64,000 bases of DNA. Origin: Leptoclinus maculatus. Lineage: Eukaryota > Chordata > Actinopteri > Perciformes > Stichaeidae. Positions 35,803 through 48,324 of this stretch are shown one piece after another (position 1 is the stretch's first letter; every line of letters begins with the position of its first letter). A model generated the notes under the pieces. That model was not told the origin of the DNA. It made no database searches and saw only the letters and a program-made list of their open reading frames with translations. The position numbers and the translations under genes are program-made. The stretch is from assembly GCA_032191485.1 (NCBI GenBank), contig JAVDOI010000009.1, positions 20,014,343 through 20,078,342 on the forward strand. Direction: 5' to 3'.

Positions 35803-36060
35803 TTTAAAACATAAAAAAAGAGCAAAAACTACAAAAGGATGTGAATTTTATATCATTCATGAATACAAAAATTTCAAATAATTTTGATGTAACTGTCATG
35901 ACTATATACAGCAGCACACGACATGACGGAAAGAGAAGTAACTCTGCCGTACAAGAGGTAGTTCTGATGAAGACAGTGGTCATTTGGAGGTGGTCTGAAA
36001 ACACTAATATTCAGAAATCCTGAATTTGTTGATGTTGTGAGAAAAATTGTCAAAACCAAT
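35803..36060 (+). repeat. Repeat family F, left arm of an inverted pair
   Basis: TTTTGATGTAACTGTCATGA runs to GAAGACAGTGGTCATTTGGA (35,876-35,984) and is the reverse complement of 37,167-37,277 with few differences. The following TTTGGAGGTGGTCTGAAAAC matches 36,975-37,040 in direct orientation. Confidence 0.75.
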
Positions 36061-36856
36061 GCTGGAGTTAGTTTGATAATCTTCAGCTATAGGCACATTT
36101 AATACAGCACATTCTGCATCATGTTTAGGTTAGTTTAGACCTGGAAATTGATCGTCTGGACGTTTATTTAGAGTAAGAAGTGCAGCAATTGTAGGGCCAA
36201 CAAACACCTTTTCATGGGTTTCTGTTTTCTCTGTCTGTAGGCTTTGCTTCACAGATGTACAGTACTGCAGTCTATGCTGACAATGCCCAGCTGACTGATG
36301 CTACTGAAGCTGGGTGTTGGATCCCAATTTATTTTTCACAATAAACACGCACGCACACACACACCATGACGGTGTAAATAGAAATAAAAATGGAGCTGGG
36401 AAAACAACTGTTCTTTTCTGTTCATCCTCACAAATGAATCGGGGAAACTACTGGAGACACTTGTTTTCACTCACCTTATGACTGTGTGTGTGTGTGAGAG
36501 GTGTTGATGAGTGAAAGTAAAGAGACAACAAATTAGGTCTTAGTGTCTGTGTTTATTCAGTTAGTATAGTGTGTTTGTGCATGACAGTATGACACCACAT
36601 GATACCAAGATTATAGCAAAATCATTCAGCAAATGTGTCAAGTTTACACATTTTTGTCTTTATATGTGTACTCTGATTCATTGAATGTACAATTCAAGAC
36701 GGTAATCTCAAATCACTTCACCTCAGTGTTCCAATGTTTCCAGTGAGTATTGTCTTCTTTTGATTTGTTTAACGCTGTGTAGTTCTCTCTATGTCGACAT
36801 CATTGCAAATGAGGGAAACCTCAATGATTTCATAGGCTAACTTAAAGGTTTTAATG

Positions 36857-37290
36857 TAGAGCTGGACCATATGACCAAAAATGTAATTGCGATATATTTT
36901 ATATTGATTGACATTGATAATCATCCCATTATATGTATTCATAATAATAATTATAATAATAACCAATTTAGTTTTTTTAGTAATTTGGAGGTGGTCTGAT
37001 AACACTAATCCTGAATTTCTTCATGTTGTGAGAGCAATTACGATATGTGATATGTTATCACGATATGGTTTTGTATTGATTAACATTGATAATCATCCCT
37101 ATATATTTGTTATTATTATTAATAATAATAATATTAATAATGATGATAATAATAATAACCTATTTAGTTCCAAATGACCACTGTCTTTATCAGAACTACC
37201 TCTTGTACGGCAGAGTTACTTCTCTTTCCGTCATGTCGTTTGCTGCTGTATATAGTCATGACAGTTACATCAAAATGATTTAAAAAAAAA
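36857..37290 (-). repeat. hAT-like end plus family F right arm
   Basis: TAGAGCTGGACCATATGACC at 36,857 is a typical left end of a hAT MITE group (compare 54,588 and 59,200). Downstream come a direct copy of the GGAGGTGGTCTGATAACACT block and then the inverted arm 37,167-37,277. (TAA)n tracts lie at 36,940-36,965 and 37,108-37,160. The right hAT end was not found. Confidence 0.6.
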
Positions 37291-37424
37291 TTAAAACAAA
37301 AACATTTCATTTTTATCTTTTTAATTGACTTACATTTTTATGATGTAGTTTTTATTTTTTTTTGGCCTAAGTGTTTCTTTAGGGTTCTGTCCTAAGGCGA
37401 AAACTCTGAAAACTAAATTGGTAT

Positions 37425-37803
37425 TATTATTACTACTATTATTATTATTAATAAATATATTGGGATAATGGCAGATGAGGTTGATTATGGTTTACAATAT
37501 ACAATTATTTTCAGAGCGGTCCGGGTCATTGAGGTCATTGATTAAATAATGTTAGAAGTGTTAATTTGCACAAAAATATAACAGGTGTGATTTTGAACAA
37601 AATACACAATCATTGTTAATAATTATTGTGAGGAATAATTAACATTGACATGTGATCAGACGGTCTCTTCACATATATTATTATTATTAAAAGGTGATCT
37701 GTGCAACTTTGTTATTCAGGAAGTTTGTATCAAACAAGTAGCCCTTCGTACTACTCGGTACCCTTGAAGTAGCTCTCAGTTTCAAAAAGGTTGGTGACCC
37801 CTG
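37425..37803 (-). mobile_element. hAT (Charlie-like) element end
   Basis: The reverse complement from 37,803 reads CAGGGGTCACCAACCTTTTT and then GAAACTGAGAGCTACTTC. I recognise this as the terminus of a widespread fish hAT family. The AT-rich interior extends left to at least 37,676 and perhaps to the (TTA)n tract at 37,425. The opposite end was not found. Confidence 0.65.
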
Positions 37804-40800
37804 ATGTAGAGTATATACACGACACTTGCTGGCCATGGCGCTCCTGTGCGCTAATTTTGCAGAATGTTTGCAGCGTCTAGTGTGCTGGATCTAAAGAAGA
37901 ATAAGAGACTTCCACTGGCCGAGCAATCTAAAGTCCGGTTAGCCCTCTGCCAATCTCAGAACCCATTGGTCTGAGGAGGGATAAGCCTCTTCGGGAGAGG
38001 GTCTATATTTCAGGGGTTCCAGTGTAGCCTGCAGATATCAGGACCAAGACTTTTTTTCCTGTGTGTTGCTCATTGTTTACTGTCCAATTAGCAACTTCAG
38101 GTGAGAGACTAGAGTTGGTGTTGACAGACACTGTGTACGACTGGATTGTTTTACAAATTCAAATTCAAAAAGCTAATTCTAAACCAATAAATAGCTAAAT
38201 CATCGATAGACGATAGCATTTCAGCTATTGCGTTCCGCCTCTTTTGCTCTTCACATGAAATGTTTACTGCATTCAACTACAGCCTGCTCCAACATGATTG
38301 GTCATTACTACTCAGACTACAATCGGTTACCTGAACACTTCTGATACCCATATCTTGTTCCGTTGCCTGTAGACTGCCTTTGAATGTTTCTGGACTCTTC
38401 TGGACTTGCCTAATTGATCAAATTCTAAAAATGAAACAAGTAATTTCGCTGGGGTTGTAAAGTTAAAATTAATTAAGCTTTGTAAATAAGAGCTTGGCCT
38501 TCACATGTCACAACAGGGGATTCAAGCCTGCCTTCAATGAGGACAGAATGCAGTTATGTCACAGTGTCCATTTATTTAGCTGGTACTGGATGGGTAGGCT
38601 ACTGAGGTGCTTGTCCCAAATGCCCAGGTAAGTCCATTCATAATTAGAACACTGCTCTCAATGAGGTGTGGACGACAAGAAAGGAAAAGGAAAGCCCATT
38701 AGAGAACTCTACCTATCCTCACAGAACTAGGCTTACAACGCACAACCCTCACATCAATCCCTCGTGTGCTTAGTGCAGCTTTATGAAATAAAAACAAGAT
38801 GTATACTCTACATTTCTATAAATATTGTTAATTAATTCTAATTCATAAATGTATTGAATGCATATTCAACACACCTAATAGATCCCACTTCTCAGCATGT
38901 ATTCACCTATTTACACTGTGGTTGTATGATTTGTGTGTTTGATGAACATATTTGCACATATTTCTTATATTTCTCATTCCTTGCTTGTTGTTGTTATGAA
39001 CTTGTATTTTCTGCATATATTGTGTTCTATAGTGTAATATTATGTACATCATTTATTATTCACATAGTTCTCTATTTACATTTTACATAGTCCTTTACTT
39101 ATAATTGTTCTTATAATTTGTAATGCTTATATATATATATATAAGAGCAACTTAACCTATGAAAAAGAAAAACATTTGAAATGATGAGTTCCTGTGACAA
39201 ATCCATCATGGTATGTATGAGTCCACTGGAATATTTTTTTACTCTGCTAACGATCAATTTCACTCTGGTTAGGCAATCAAAAACTAGTCCCTCAAGAGAG
39301 AAAAAATTCCATGTCTGTGGCTTCTTTATAAACCAGCAGTGAGTAGAATCCTATAGTAGGCTGTTTATAATGCTACCGAGGCCAAGGAGAGAGAGACAGA
39401 GGTGAAAAAGCAACACAATGAGACCTGTCTGGTCAAAGACTGTTTGTTCGTAGAGATTCTGGACACACACACTCAAACACACATCAGCTGGTCAGCAGTG
39501 GGATGAGCAGGGCAACAGGGCTATTGATTTTTGTTTGTTGTTGTTTGGAAGGCTAGCTTGTCATAGCCGCTCTCCAGATGATGTCCAGATAGACTGCACA
39601 CAGCAACAACAAAAGTCATTTAGTCTGGAGGGGATGAGGAGCAGATTTAAAGATATAACACTTTCAAAGGTTAAACCTACTGCTGGCCTCGGTGCATCAA
39701 GGGGACAGCACCGCTGATTGTTGAGACCAATGTTTTCCAATAATGGTGGGGTGAGTCATTCTTCGACAATCAATTATAATAATATAGTAAATGAATAATT
39801 AAATGCCGAGGTGTTTCAACATTATAATTACAGCTGCCTGCTGAGCAGCAGCATTTTAATACCAGCAGTCTAATTCACATTGTTTCATCTTCAAAGCTTT
39901 ATTCAAAGGTCAGTCAATGACCATTGCCAAAAAAATAAAAAAATATTGACCTCTAAAAAATGATTTGCCGGCCTTGGGAGTAACGGAATACATGGAATGG
40001 TGCAAAGTAGGGTAAACAAAAAAATTCAATATACTAACATGCAGATGCACACACATTAGAAGACTACACAACACAAGTCTCACATAATGGACCCTAACGT
40101 TGGTAAATAAAATGCTTTCACTGGGTGTACATTTTACCATTGATTGGTAGATGGTTTGTGAACTTTCCAGTTCATCAAGATCATTGTCATCCCAGCGCGA
40201 AAATACGGTTTGTAGGTTATTAGTGAACTGCTTCAAATTTCTGGTCAATCAAACTTAATACGTGACAAACCAGGTTTGTTTCTTTTCATTTATATGGGTA
40301 CTGCTGCTGCTCCAAGTTAAAATCCAGCAACACAATAGGCCAAATGATTCGAGTCCTTGAATGAAGACAATATTTTCACAGCTGGAAGGCAGGACATGCA
40401 CTGTACCGTGTTGGTGTTTTATGTCGCCTCTTTACAGCTGTTCCACTTAGTGCGCCCCCTAGAGGCACAGAGAACTTTCGTTGTGTTTACTGGATATGCT
40501 GCGTTTGTCTGTAGCATTTTGTTTGAAGGGTTTGTCTGTTTTTTCTAATTTGAAGTAATGTCTGTATTTGTAACGTGTTTGGTGTTTATTATATTTGTTT
40601 TAGTTTTTCTCATTTGCAGCACGTTTTCGCATTGTATTTGTTTTGGATTTTTGTATTCATCTTTAGTTTTCGAAGTCATTGTGTCTCCATGTTTAAGGTC
40701 TTTTTTTAATTCATGAAGCTAGCATCAAAGCTAACAGCTTTAACTCTCTGCACATTCTCAGCAGGAGTGAGCGATCTACAGCCAGTATTGTTCAGTTATT

Positions 40801-40869
40801 GGAGAGTCAAATGAAAGACATATTTTCTATTTAATCCAGCCACTGCTTGATTGCTTAAATGGTTTAAGC
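37804..40869. other. Mostly unique non-coding sequence
   Basis: Contains a short (TA)n at about 39,128-39,142 and no recognisable gene. A 112-codon minus-strand frame at 39,910-40,248 shows no domain or splice context. The 40,380-40,480 part has a GTGCGCCCCCTAGAGGCAC word often found in dispersed repeats. Confidence 0.4.
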
Positions 40870-41133
40870 TACGAACGGTATTCCTGGCTGACAGCGCCGG
40901 TGAAGCGTTGCACATTTTATGGCTGGGAATGCGTTTTATTTGCAACTGAGCGTCTTGGCATTTGGAGCTACGCTGGATTTGCTAACCTGAGTTGGCTAAC
41001 CAAGGCAGCAACACGACACCATAGCACGACAGGACACTTACAAGCTACGGTGCTTTTGAAAACTTTTGCTGAGACCCGAGTGGATCTCCAACTCAACGAA
41101 CACGTTCACAGGAGGACCTCTGGCTGCAACTGA
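40870..41133 (+). pseudogene. hAT transposase fragment with TTF-type zinc-finger region
   Basis: An uninterrupted 88-codon frame begins YERYSWLTAPVKRCTFYGWE and continues CVLFATERLGIWSYAGFANL. It then reads LTKAATRHHSTTGHLQATV and LLKTF, and ends HVHRRTSGCN before a stop. Within it, RC..FYGWEC..F matches the Cys pair and WLT...C..C pattern of the TTF-type zinc finger. The ERLG.WS..GF..L..L.KA...H..T..H motif that follows is typical of ZMYM1/TTF-type hAT transposases. Full proteins are several times longer and continue to a catalytic RNase-H-like domain, which is absent. It is inactive as a transposase. Its frame, unlike the copy at 51.2 kb, has no stop. Confidence 0.82.
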
Positions 41134-41755
41134 ACCGCACCGATGTTCTGTACATCTGTATTAAACTCATTAACAAAGAAAGGAGGATGGACTTTGTCTT
41201 TAAGTGAACAGCAGCTTTGGTAAGTGAAATGCTTTTGTGTTTTTACATCTGCAGTAGCGTTACTACTGTGTTCATTTGTCTATGGTGTTGTTTTTATGAT
41301 ATGGTTAATATTGTTCCCTCTGATGTGAATATTTGAATGGCTCGTGCTCTTCAGTGTGCGGTGGAATACGTGTTTTAGCACCACAGTGTTGCTGGATTGA
41401 TTTGTCATGCTTTGTTGTCATATAAATATATGTGACTGGTTCTTGTGAGTTTGTTCTTGTCATTGTGTTAATTACATTGATTTTGACGATATGCATTGTC
41501 CGTTAATGACGAAGCATCCCGTCATGCGCATATTCATGTATCTGCACTCTGCAGTTAGTGTATTTGTAGGTGTTGAGCTTCATGTAACATTTTATTTCAC
41601 TTGTCAAATGTTGCAGTGTTATGTGAATATGCGGTTTTTACACAAAACAAATAATAACCCGTAGCTGTGGCATCATAATGAGGTTATTAGGAGGTGGTTC
41701 AACTGTAGTAGGACAGCACTGAAGGCCCAGGTATAAAACACATGGCCCGCCACTG
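40870..41755 (+). mobile_element. hAT element (TTF-type), 5'-truncated copy
   Basis: It shares the segment from TACGAACGGTATTCCTGG to CATCCCGTCATGCGC with 50,430-51,783. It also shares a right end, CATAATGAGGTTATTAGGAG ... GGCCCGCCACTG, with 52,240-52,332 and, inverted, with 48,333-48,410. No left terminal repeat (CAGTGGCGGGCC) is present, so the copy starts within the transposase gene. This copy lacks the nested insertion found at 50,484 and thus preserves the empty site (CTGGGAAT at about 40,923). Confidence 0.88.
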
Positions 41756-42289
41756 CCTCTAAAGTAGATTAGAATCCAACAATTCAGCAGCATATTTATA
41801 GTGTCAAGACACTCTAGCGCAGGCCAGAGAATCTGTCAGCCATGCTCTCAACTTTGATTTTAGGATGTGTAAATAAGCAACTGTCTGCTAACATGTTCAC
41901 CATGAAAACGTTCTCAAGTGATTATATGTGAATGTTGCATTTAAACATTGTTCTGCTGCCCCCAAGTGGCTAAAAAGGTTAGTGAATGCAACTTTAGGTT
42001 GTTGTTAATTACTGTTATATTTTTCAATCTCTTAAATTGCGCCAACATTATCTCTTTAGTTGTTAAATTACTCTTGATAAAGTCATTATTTCATTCAAAA
42101 ATCATCACTCATTTATTTTCATGATTTAGCACTGATACTTTTCAACCAATACACTTCTGTTCTGTTCTATTCTATTGTAATACATTTTATCTCTAGAGGT
42201 TCTAATGAGATTAAGTCTGATTGAGGTTCTCTATGTGATATTTAGAGCATTAAGCATCAAACAACTATTCACTACAGTAGATGAATGTG
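41756..42289. other. Unassigned sequence with a repeat-like word
   Basis: CTGCTGCCCCCAAGTGGCTA at about 41,953 resembles part of a teleost dispersed repeat. Otherwise AT-rich. Confidence 0.35.
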
Positions 42290-42590
42290 TACCTGAGCAG
42301 AGAATGAAGATGGTCTCCCTCTCTTTTAGCGTGCCCCACTAGTTGGCTCATGGTCGCTGCTCTGCTCTCATACGGTGGTTACAGCTGATAACGCCGTCAC
42401 CACCTACCGTGTCTTTGCTAAAGCATAGCACCCACCCTGTACACAACGTTAGCTCTTTCAACACTTTTGTAGTTTGCACTGTTGGCACCGTTACCCTCTA
42501 GCCGCCGTCTCAGCCGTGCCATGTTGAGAGCCATGTGGAGGCAATATATATGCTCTGAATTTCGAATTTAGCACCTTTAAAGATAGAAAG
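42290..42590 (+). repeat. Interspersed repeat, unclassified
   Basis: TCATGGTCGCTGCTCTGCTC, CTCTAGCCGCCGTCTCAGCC and GAGAGCCATGTGGAGGCAAT lead to TTTAGCACCTTTAAAGATAG. I recall these as pieces of one frequent fish repeat. There is no second copy in the window to test it. Confidence 0.4.
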
Positions 42591-45065
42591 CAATCTTCAA
42601 TTAGTATGCTACCCGAAGGTCACACAAACACTCACACACACCATTTAAGTCCCACTCACAGCTCCCACCCTGAAGGTTATTTTACGTTAACAATCAATAA
42701 CACTTTAATCCTTCACATCTCCACTGAGGGTTGTGCAGTGTGTGTTTTTCATTTTAATGCCGTGAACTCTCTGCTCTCTTTGCCAGGCCGTCAAAAACAA
42801 GTTTGCTTCTGAATTGACTCATCTGGTTAAACAAAGGTTAAATGAAAAAAAGACAATCCACCCACACTTCTTTGGAAAACAATTTAGGGTTCTAAATTTT
42901 TAAACGTGTTTGCATTAAGATTTGTCAGTGCCTGTGTACTGGAGTGTTTCATCATTGGGGTAGCGAGGAGAGTGAAACAATCCAAGCCCACACTGTGACA
43001 GGTGAGGTTCTTTGGAATACTAACATAAATAGGACAGTAAGTAAGAAAACCACCTTCAGTTATTCATTTTTGGCCATGAAGCATGGCTCCGAATGTGACT
43101 ACATCTAACTTTTCCAGATTGGATTAATCCCGTCACACCTGTGCTTCTGGTGTTTTTACCAGCTAAGTAGAAGAATTCAAAACATCAATGACATTGATCA
43201 GAAAATACTACACAAACACAGACTGTGCCCTTTAACAACAAAGTCCATAGAGTTGTATCTGCAGCCTGGTAGTTGGTTGCCAACTGTCAGTCGCTTGTAC
43301 CCAAGTTGCTTGTAAGTGAACGAAAATGTGTTTTGGCCAATCTGTCAAGAAAAGACGCATGCCGTCTATTTGCACTTCTTAAGCATAACCAAGAAAAAAA
43401 ACTGAAAGTCACCAACGTTGGGAACACAATTTGCATCATAATTCTTTTCTCAAGATGTTTTATTAATTCAGCGAAATTTAGCGAACACACTCTTGTGTTC
43501 TAACTGCAGAACACACTAACAGACACCACACAGAAATGAGATACAATCTTCAACATGAACTGCAATGTCCTCTACTGACTCCTACCAGTAACTAACTATT
43601 AGTAGCAGAAACCTTCGGTCACACGGACAAATTAGGAGCATCATTCCTCGAACCCCCACCATCTTTGGTGAAAATGCTTTTAATGCTTTTGCACCCTCAT
43701 CTTGGTGTGAGTTTCTTGTTTGAGGTAATTTGCTGTTTGATTGATGTATTTTGTCTGTTCTTCTATGTGGACATTTTCATGCTCCCTTCTTGGTCAGGAC
43801 CTTCTCAATGGGAATATCCCGGGAAAATGAAGTGGAAAAAATGCTAATGCAAGCAAATCAATTCTGACAATATTTCTCTCTTATTTTCAAATAACATTGA
43901 ATACCTGGCTATTACAGTGTTCTGGCACTAATTATAAAAACTAACTAAAATAAGTACAATTGCTGTAGATCACATTAACCTGCATATAGACTTCTAGTTT
44001 TTAATCTATACAAAAGAATAACTGGTACCAACGTTTTTACAACATTGCACAAAATATATGTTAAAGACCTGATACTTAAATAACTTTAAAGGGTTCTGCT
44101 ACTTTGTTACCAGTTGCCAGGCAGTAGTTTAGTAATATTTCCAACATGTCTGTATTACACTGTACTGAACAAAAAAAACAGGTCACAATAGGATATAAAA
44201 AATATCTCAGATGCTATGAAACAGAAAATACTAAATGAAATGAATAATACAAGATAGAACGTGTGCATTAGGATGAGTGTTTCAATTAGTTCCCCTTTGG
44301 CTCTTTGCTGATGTAATTGGACACAACTTCTGTAATTGTCTCATCCCGTTCTGCGTTTGCGTCTTGAAAGCAGCGGGGATAAGGAGCTGGGCTCAGGGTT
44401 GTCTCTCTCTCTGTTGTTGCAGCTGACTGGGAACCCGCAGATGTGTCTTCCAGCTCAAGCATTTAATTTGCACTCGTCCTATTGTGTGACTGAATGAAAA
44501 GTTTTCGTAAATGAAAGGTTTCTGGTACGAACTCAGGCTTGTAAAAAATGTTTTTGCACGCCATACAATTTTTTTTTTTGTGTTAGTGGAAAAATAAAAA
44601 CACGCTATGACGTAATAAATAATTCACTTTTGATGGACCTTCATCTGTAGACGGAGCTCTGCCACCCATGCTGTAACTGTTGAGCAACTCCCAAAACTAT
44701 CACATCCAGGTCTAAATAATAATGAACTGCAGTATTTAATGATAATGTTACCGACATATTGACTCTGTCGCAATGCTCTCGCTGATGGGATGAACAGGGA
44801 TGGAACACAAACTGGCAGAAACTGACTTGTTGTTTTGTGTGCTGTTTTCCTGGTGAAGCGCTCTTTGACGGCATCTTTGAAATCAATAACGGAGCTGTAT
44901 TTTCTCACCATGACCTGATGTCAATGGGAACGTGGCCTTATGTTTCATCATTTATGATGCTGAACTGCAGTAAGGTTTGTCTGAAAGGAACAGTCATCAC
45001 AGTAACAGAACATGCAGCGTATTACTCACAAAATACTTTGAATCTACTGCTTGAGCTTGTCTCCT
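42591..45065. other. Mostly unique non-coding sequence
   Basis: No gene was recognised. A good splice-acceptor-like pyrimidine tract plus TTGCAG lies at 44,400-44,421 but opens only about 25 codons without similarity. Confidence 0.45.
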
Positions 45066-46011
45066 TAAGGCAAGGCAAGTTTATTTGTATAGCACATTTC
45101 AACAACAAGGTAATTCAAAGTGCTTCACATAAAACCATTAAAAGGATCAAAACATAAGGCAAAAGAAAAGGAGATTTAAAAACAATTAAGAACATTCATT
45201 GAAATATTAAAAACAGTCATTGAAACATTAAAAAGCAGTGTAAGAAATAAAATACAGTAGAGAAATGCAGGAAATTGATTAATATCCTTGAATGTGGTTC
45301 AATTAAAGGCAGCAGCAAACAGAAAAGTCTTCAATCTTGATTTAAAGGAGCTGAGAGTCTCAGCAGACCTGCAGCTTTCTGGGACTTTGTTCCAGATATG
45401 TGGAGCACAAGGTGGTCGGGATGGTTCATAAGGTAGCAGCAGATCAGAGATGTATTTTGGCCCTAAACCATTCAGTGCTTTATAAACCAACAGCAGGATT
45501 TTAAAGTCAATTCTTTGTTGGACAGGAAGCCTCAGAACTGGAGTGATGTGATCCACTTTCGTCCCTCTTATTTAATTGAAGAAAATTCTGGCAGATCCAG
45601 TTGTTGATTTGTTCAATGCATTTACCCAGCCCTTGTATGGGATTATAGTCCCCTGGTGATATAGTTATGTAGATTTGTGTGTCGTCTGCATAATTATGAT
45701 AACACACTTTGTTGTTTTCCATAATCTGAGCTAGTGGAAGCATGTAGATGTTGAACAGAAGATGCCCCAGTATTGAACCTTGGGGGACACCACATGTCAT
45801 TTTAGTCAGCTCTGATGTGTAAACTACAGACATAAAGTATTCTCTGTCCTTCAAGTAGGATTCAAACCAGTTGAGTGCTGTGCCAGAGAGTCCCATCCAG
45901 ATTTTTAGTCTTTCTAGTAGTATGTCATGGTCGATCGTGTCGAATGCAGCACTGAGATCTAGTAATAATAAGACTGAAATTCTGCCATTGTCTGTGTTTA
46001 AGTGGATGCCT
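45066..46011 (-). pseudogene. L2-type LINE, minus strand, with internal deletion
   Basis: On the minus strand the order is DLSAAFDTIDHDILLERLK, then GLSGTALNWFESYLKDREYF, then CGVPQGSILGHLLF, then YADDTQIY. These are the reverse-transcriptase motifs from block A to the catalytic YADD. After LQLNKRD the frame breaks. It resumes at a segment beginning near DHITPVLRLPVQQRIDFKIL and then HIWNKVPESCRSAETLSSFK, ending at the CTTGCCTTGCCTTAAG tail (45,066). The internal deletion begins at the same base (AATAAGAGGGAC) as in the 24.5 kb copy but extends further. It is inactive. Confidence 0.9.
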
Positions 46012-46364
46012 TAAACACCCCATTACTCTGCTTTGAGACAGTTACAGCATTCACAATATTTGTTCACCTGCTGTTTTCACCAATGTAGGATGATGCTGAT
46101 AGCAAGATTATGAAGCTTAAACACACAAACGAAAACACAGTCTGATTGTGAATCTATACAAAGGAAACAATTATGGAAACACACTTCAGACCGTCATACC
46201 TTTCTCTCTCTGTAAACCTGAATCTGTCCTCAGTGATGCACATACAGTATAGTGGCAACTGAACTTCAGTAAAACACCTAAGAACACACATGAAACAATG
46301 TAAACTCATAAAATGTTGATACACCTGTTTCCTAACCCCTGAATCCAAAGTATGGACAGGTTGT

Positions 46365-46846
46365 AAGAAGTGCCACCCATTGGTTTGTGGACTACGGTTT
46401 AAAAACTTGAGTCTTCCTTTTTGGTTTTTGGCCGTCGCCATCTTTTACAACCAAACGATGAATAAGACATTATTAAGAGGTCAAAGTCTTACAATTAACT
46501 TTCATGAAGTGAAAACACTGTGAAATAATTAAAGTTGTAAGACAAAAACACAGACAACTCTAATACCAGACAATGCAGCGGTAGATACCTGTCAATCACA
46601 GTAAGCTTGCCCTAAAGCATACCCTGTTTTATGGTCTATTTGACTCTAAATGGACCATAATTTACTAAATGAACAGCATGCTGTATTGAAGAAGACTTAA
46701 AACTAGAGATTGAGACTATAAACTCATGTTTACAATGTTTACTGAGGTAATTAATCAAAAGAGAAGTGGAGTCATTTTCTCATACACTTCTATACAACCA
46801 GAGGAGTCGCCCCCTGATGGACATTAGAGAGAATGCAGCTTTAAGA
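46365..46846 (-). repeat. Interspersed repeat family B, copy 2 (minus)
   Basis: The reverse complement of the family starts CTTAAAGCTGCATTCTCTCT and then CATCAGGGGGCGACTCCTCT. It ends in AAGATGGCGACGGCCAAAAA and CACAAACCAATGGGTG. It agrees block by block with copies at 1,200 and 55,431. Confidence 0.85.
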
Positions 46847-47303
46847 CACTTCAGCATTGGCTTTTCAATACTGCCTGATTCAAAGATGTCATTGACAAAT
46901 GTGTACTCAAAATGTGATAATACAGTTGCTCAGTGCATAGTTAAATTAAAATTAGTTAAAAAACAGTTAATCATTTCATATATACAGTATGTTCATGAGA
47001 TAGGAAATACGAAGAGCTTTTTCAGAGCTTTTCTATGTTGCCAGTAATATTTTAGTGTATTTAGTGTAGATTTTAGTGAATGTCGTTTTGGATGGAAAAA
47101 ACAAAAATAAATACCTAAATCCAATCACAATTTTCAAGCAACAGCAGCAGTGTGGTTCACCAGAAAAATGTTGCACGCATTACCCACTAATGTACATTTT
47201 CAATTTAGAATAAATTAAACTGCTGGTTGCTGTTTATATTTTGCGCATTGTGGTTCACTCGCTCACAATGCTACAAAATAGCCCAACTGGCACACTCAAA
47301 ACA

Positions 47304-47335
<32 letters not shown>

Positions 47336-47902
47336 CTTTAGGCCTACACTGTACATTAAAATCACCTTTGAGACCACAATCAGCCTACCTGCCTCAGTCC
47401 TGCTTTCCATCTCTCATCTCTATCTTACCATTATCTATCCATGCACCAGATGCCTCATCTTGCTCTCAGTCTGAACTGAGAGCAAGATGTTAAGATGTGT
47501 AGAGATTGTTTATTATGAAGTTGACTGAGACAGTTATGATGTGAAATGGATTTAACAAAAGAAGAAAAAAAGTTAACTCCAGCCACACTTTCCTTTTTTC
47601 ATTTTCATTCATTTTTCTAAAATCAAGCACTTTCTTTGAAGATGCAAGTTTTTCAAAAATGTATTTTTGTCTATTTTATTTTTAGATGAAGCCCTTATTT
47701 TACTTGAAATGAGAGAAGAACATTTATTTATGTATTTCTATGTATTATTTATAATCCATCCAGTTAAATGTGAAAACTGAGAATAATAATTGTTAAAATA
47801 TAATTGATGTGTACTTTCTTTATTTGATTTGACAGTTGTTGACTACACAGAGACGTTACTACTACTACTACTAGGCTTCTTGAATATATATATATATATA
47901 TA
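46847..47902. other. AT-rich sequence with (TA)n(CA)n at 47,303-47,335
   Basis: A compound microsatellite and a second (TA)n tract (47,885-47,902) are present, with no gene evidence. Confidence 0.55.
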
Positions 47903-48300
47903 CAGTGTTTCCCCTACCATTGTATTAGGGGAGCGCCCCGCCCCCCCAACGGCACCCTCCGCCCCCCTTGAAGGTCGAGTTAATTTTGTTTTCTATATAG
48001 AGCCAGATCACAACAGAAGTCATTTCAGGTTACCTTTCCTATAGAACAGGTCTATACCTTGTTCTTTTATTAAACAAACTAAACAGCCTGATATTATTTA
48101 TGTTATTGACACGACGGCATGTCATTTCTGTCTCTACATGGTCGCGCATTTACAATTCTCCTCTGCTCTCTGTACACAGCGGAGTTCCGCCCCGGTGCGC
48201 GAGAGCGCACACACAGACACACAGACACGTGCACGCAAACACAGGTGAGCACACCAGCAGCGGGCACGCCCTGTGCCTGCACGCCCGGTTTGTCTGACAC
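47903..48300 (+). mobile_element. hAT-like element beginning CAGTGTTTCCC
   Basis: CAGTGTTTCCCCTACCATTG followed by AGGGGAGCGCCCCGCCCCCC is the left end of a hAT group I recognise in fish. The GC-rich interior (48,180-48,290) and the block TATATAGAGCCAGATCACAA fit its internal sequence. The right end was not found; the neighbouring hAT starts at 48,333. Confidence 0.55.
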
Positions 48301-48324
48301 TATTTTATATATATATATACATAC

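Noticed and set aside
39910..40248. 112-codon minus-strand frame
   Set aside because: No recognised motif, no splice context and AT-rich random-like composition.
44400..44500. Strong acceptor-like tract TCTCTCTCTGTTGTTGCAG followed by a short frame
   Set aside because: Only about 25 codons before a stop and no similarity or conserved feature. Pyrimidine tracts are common here.
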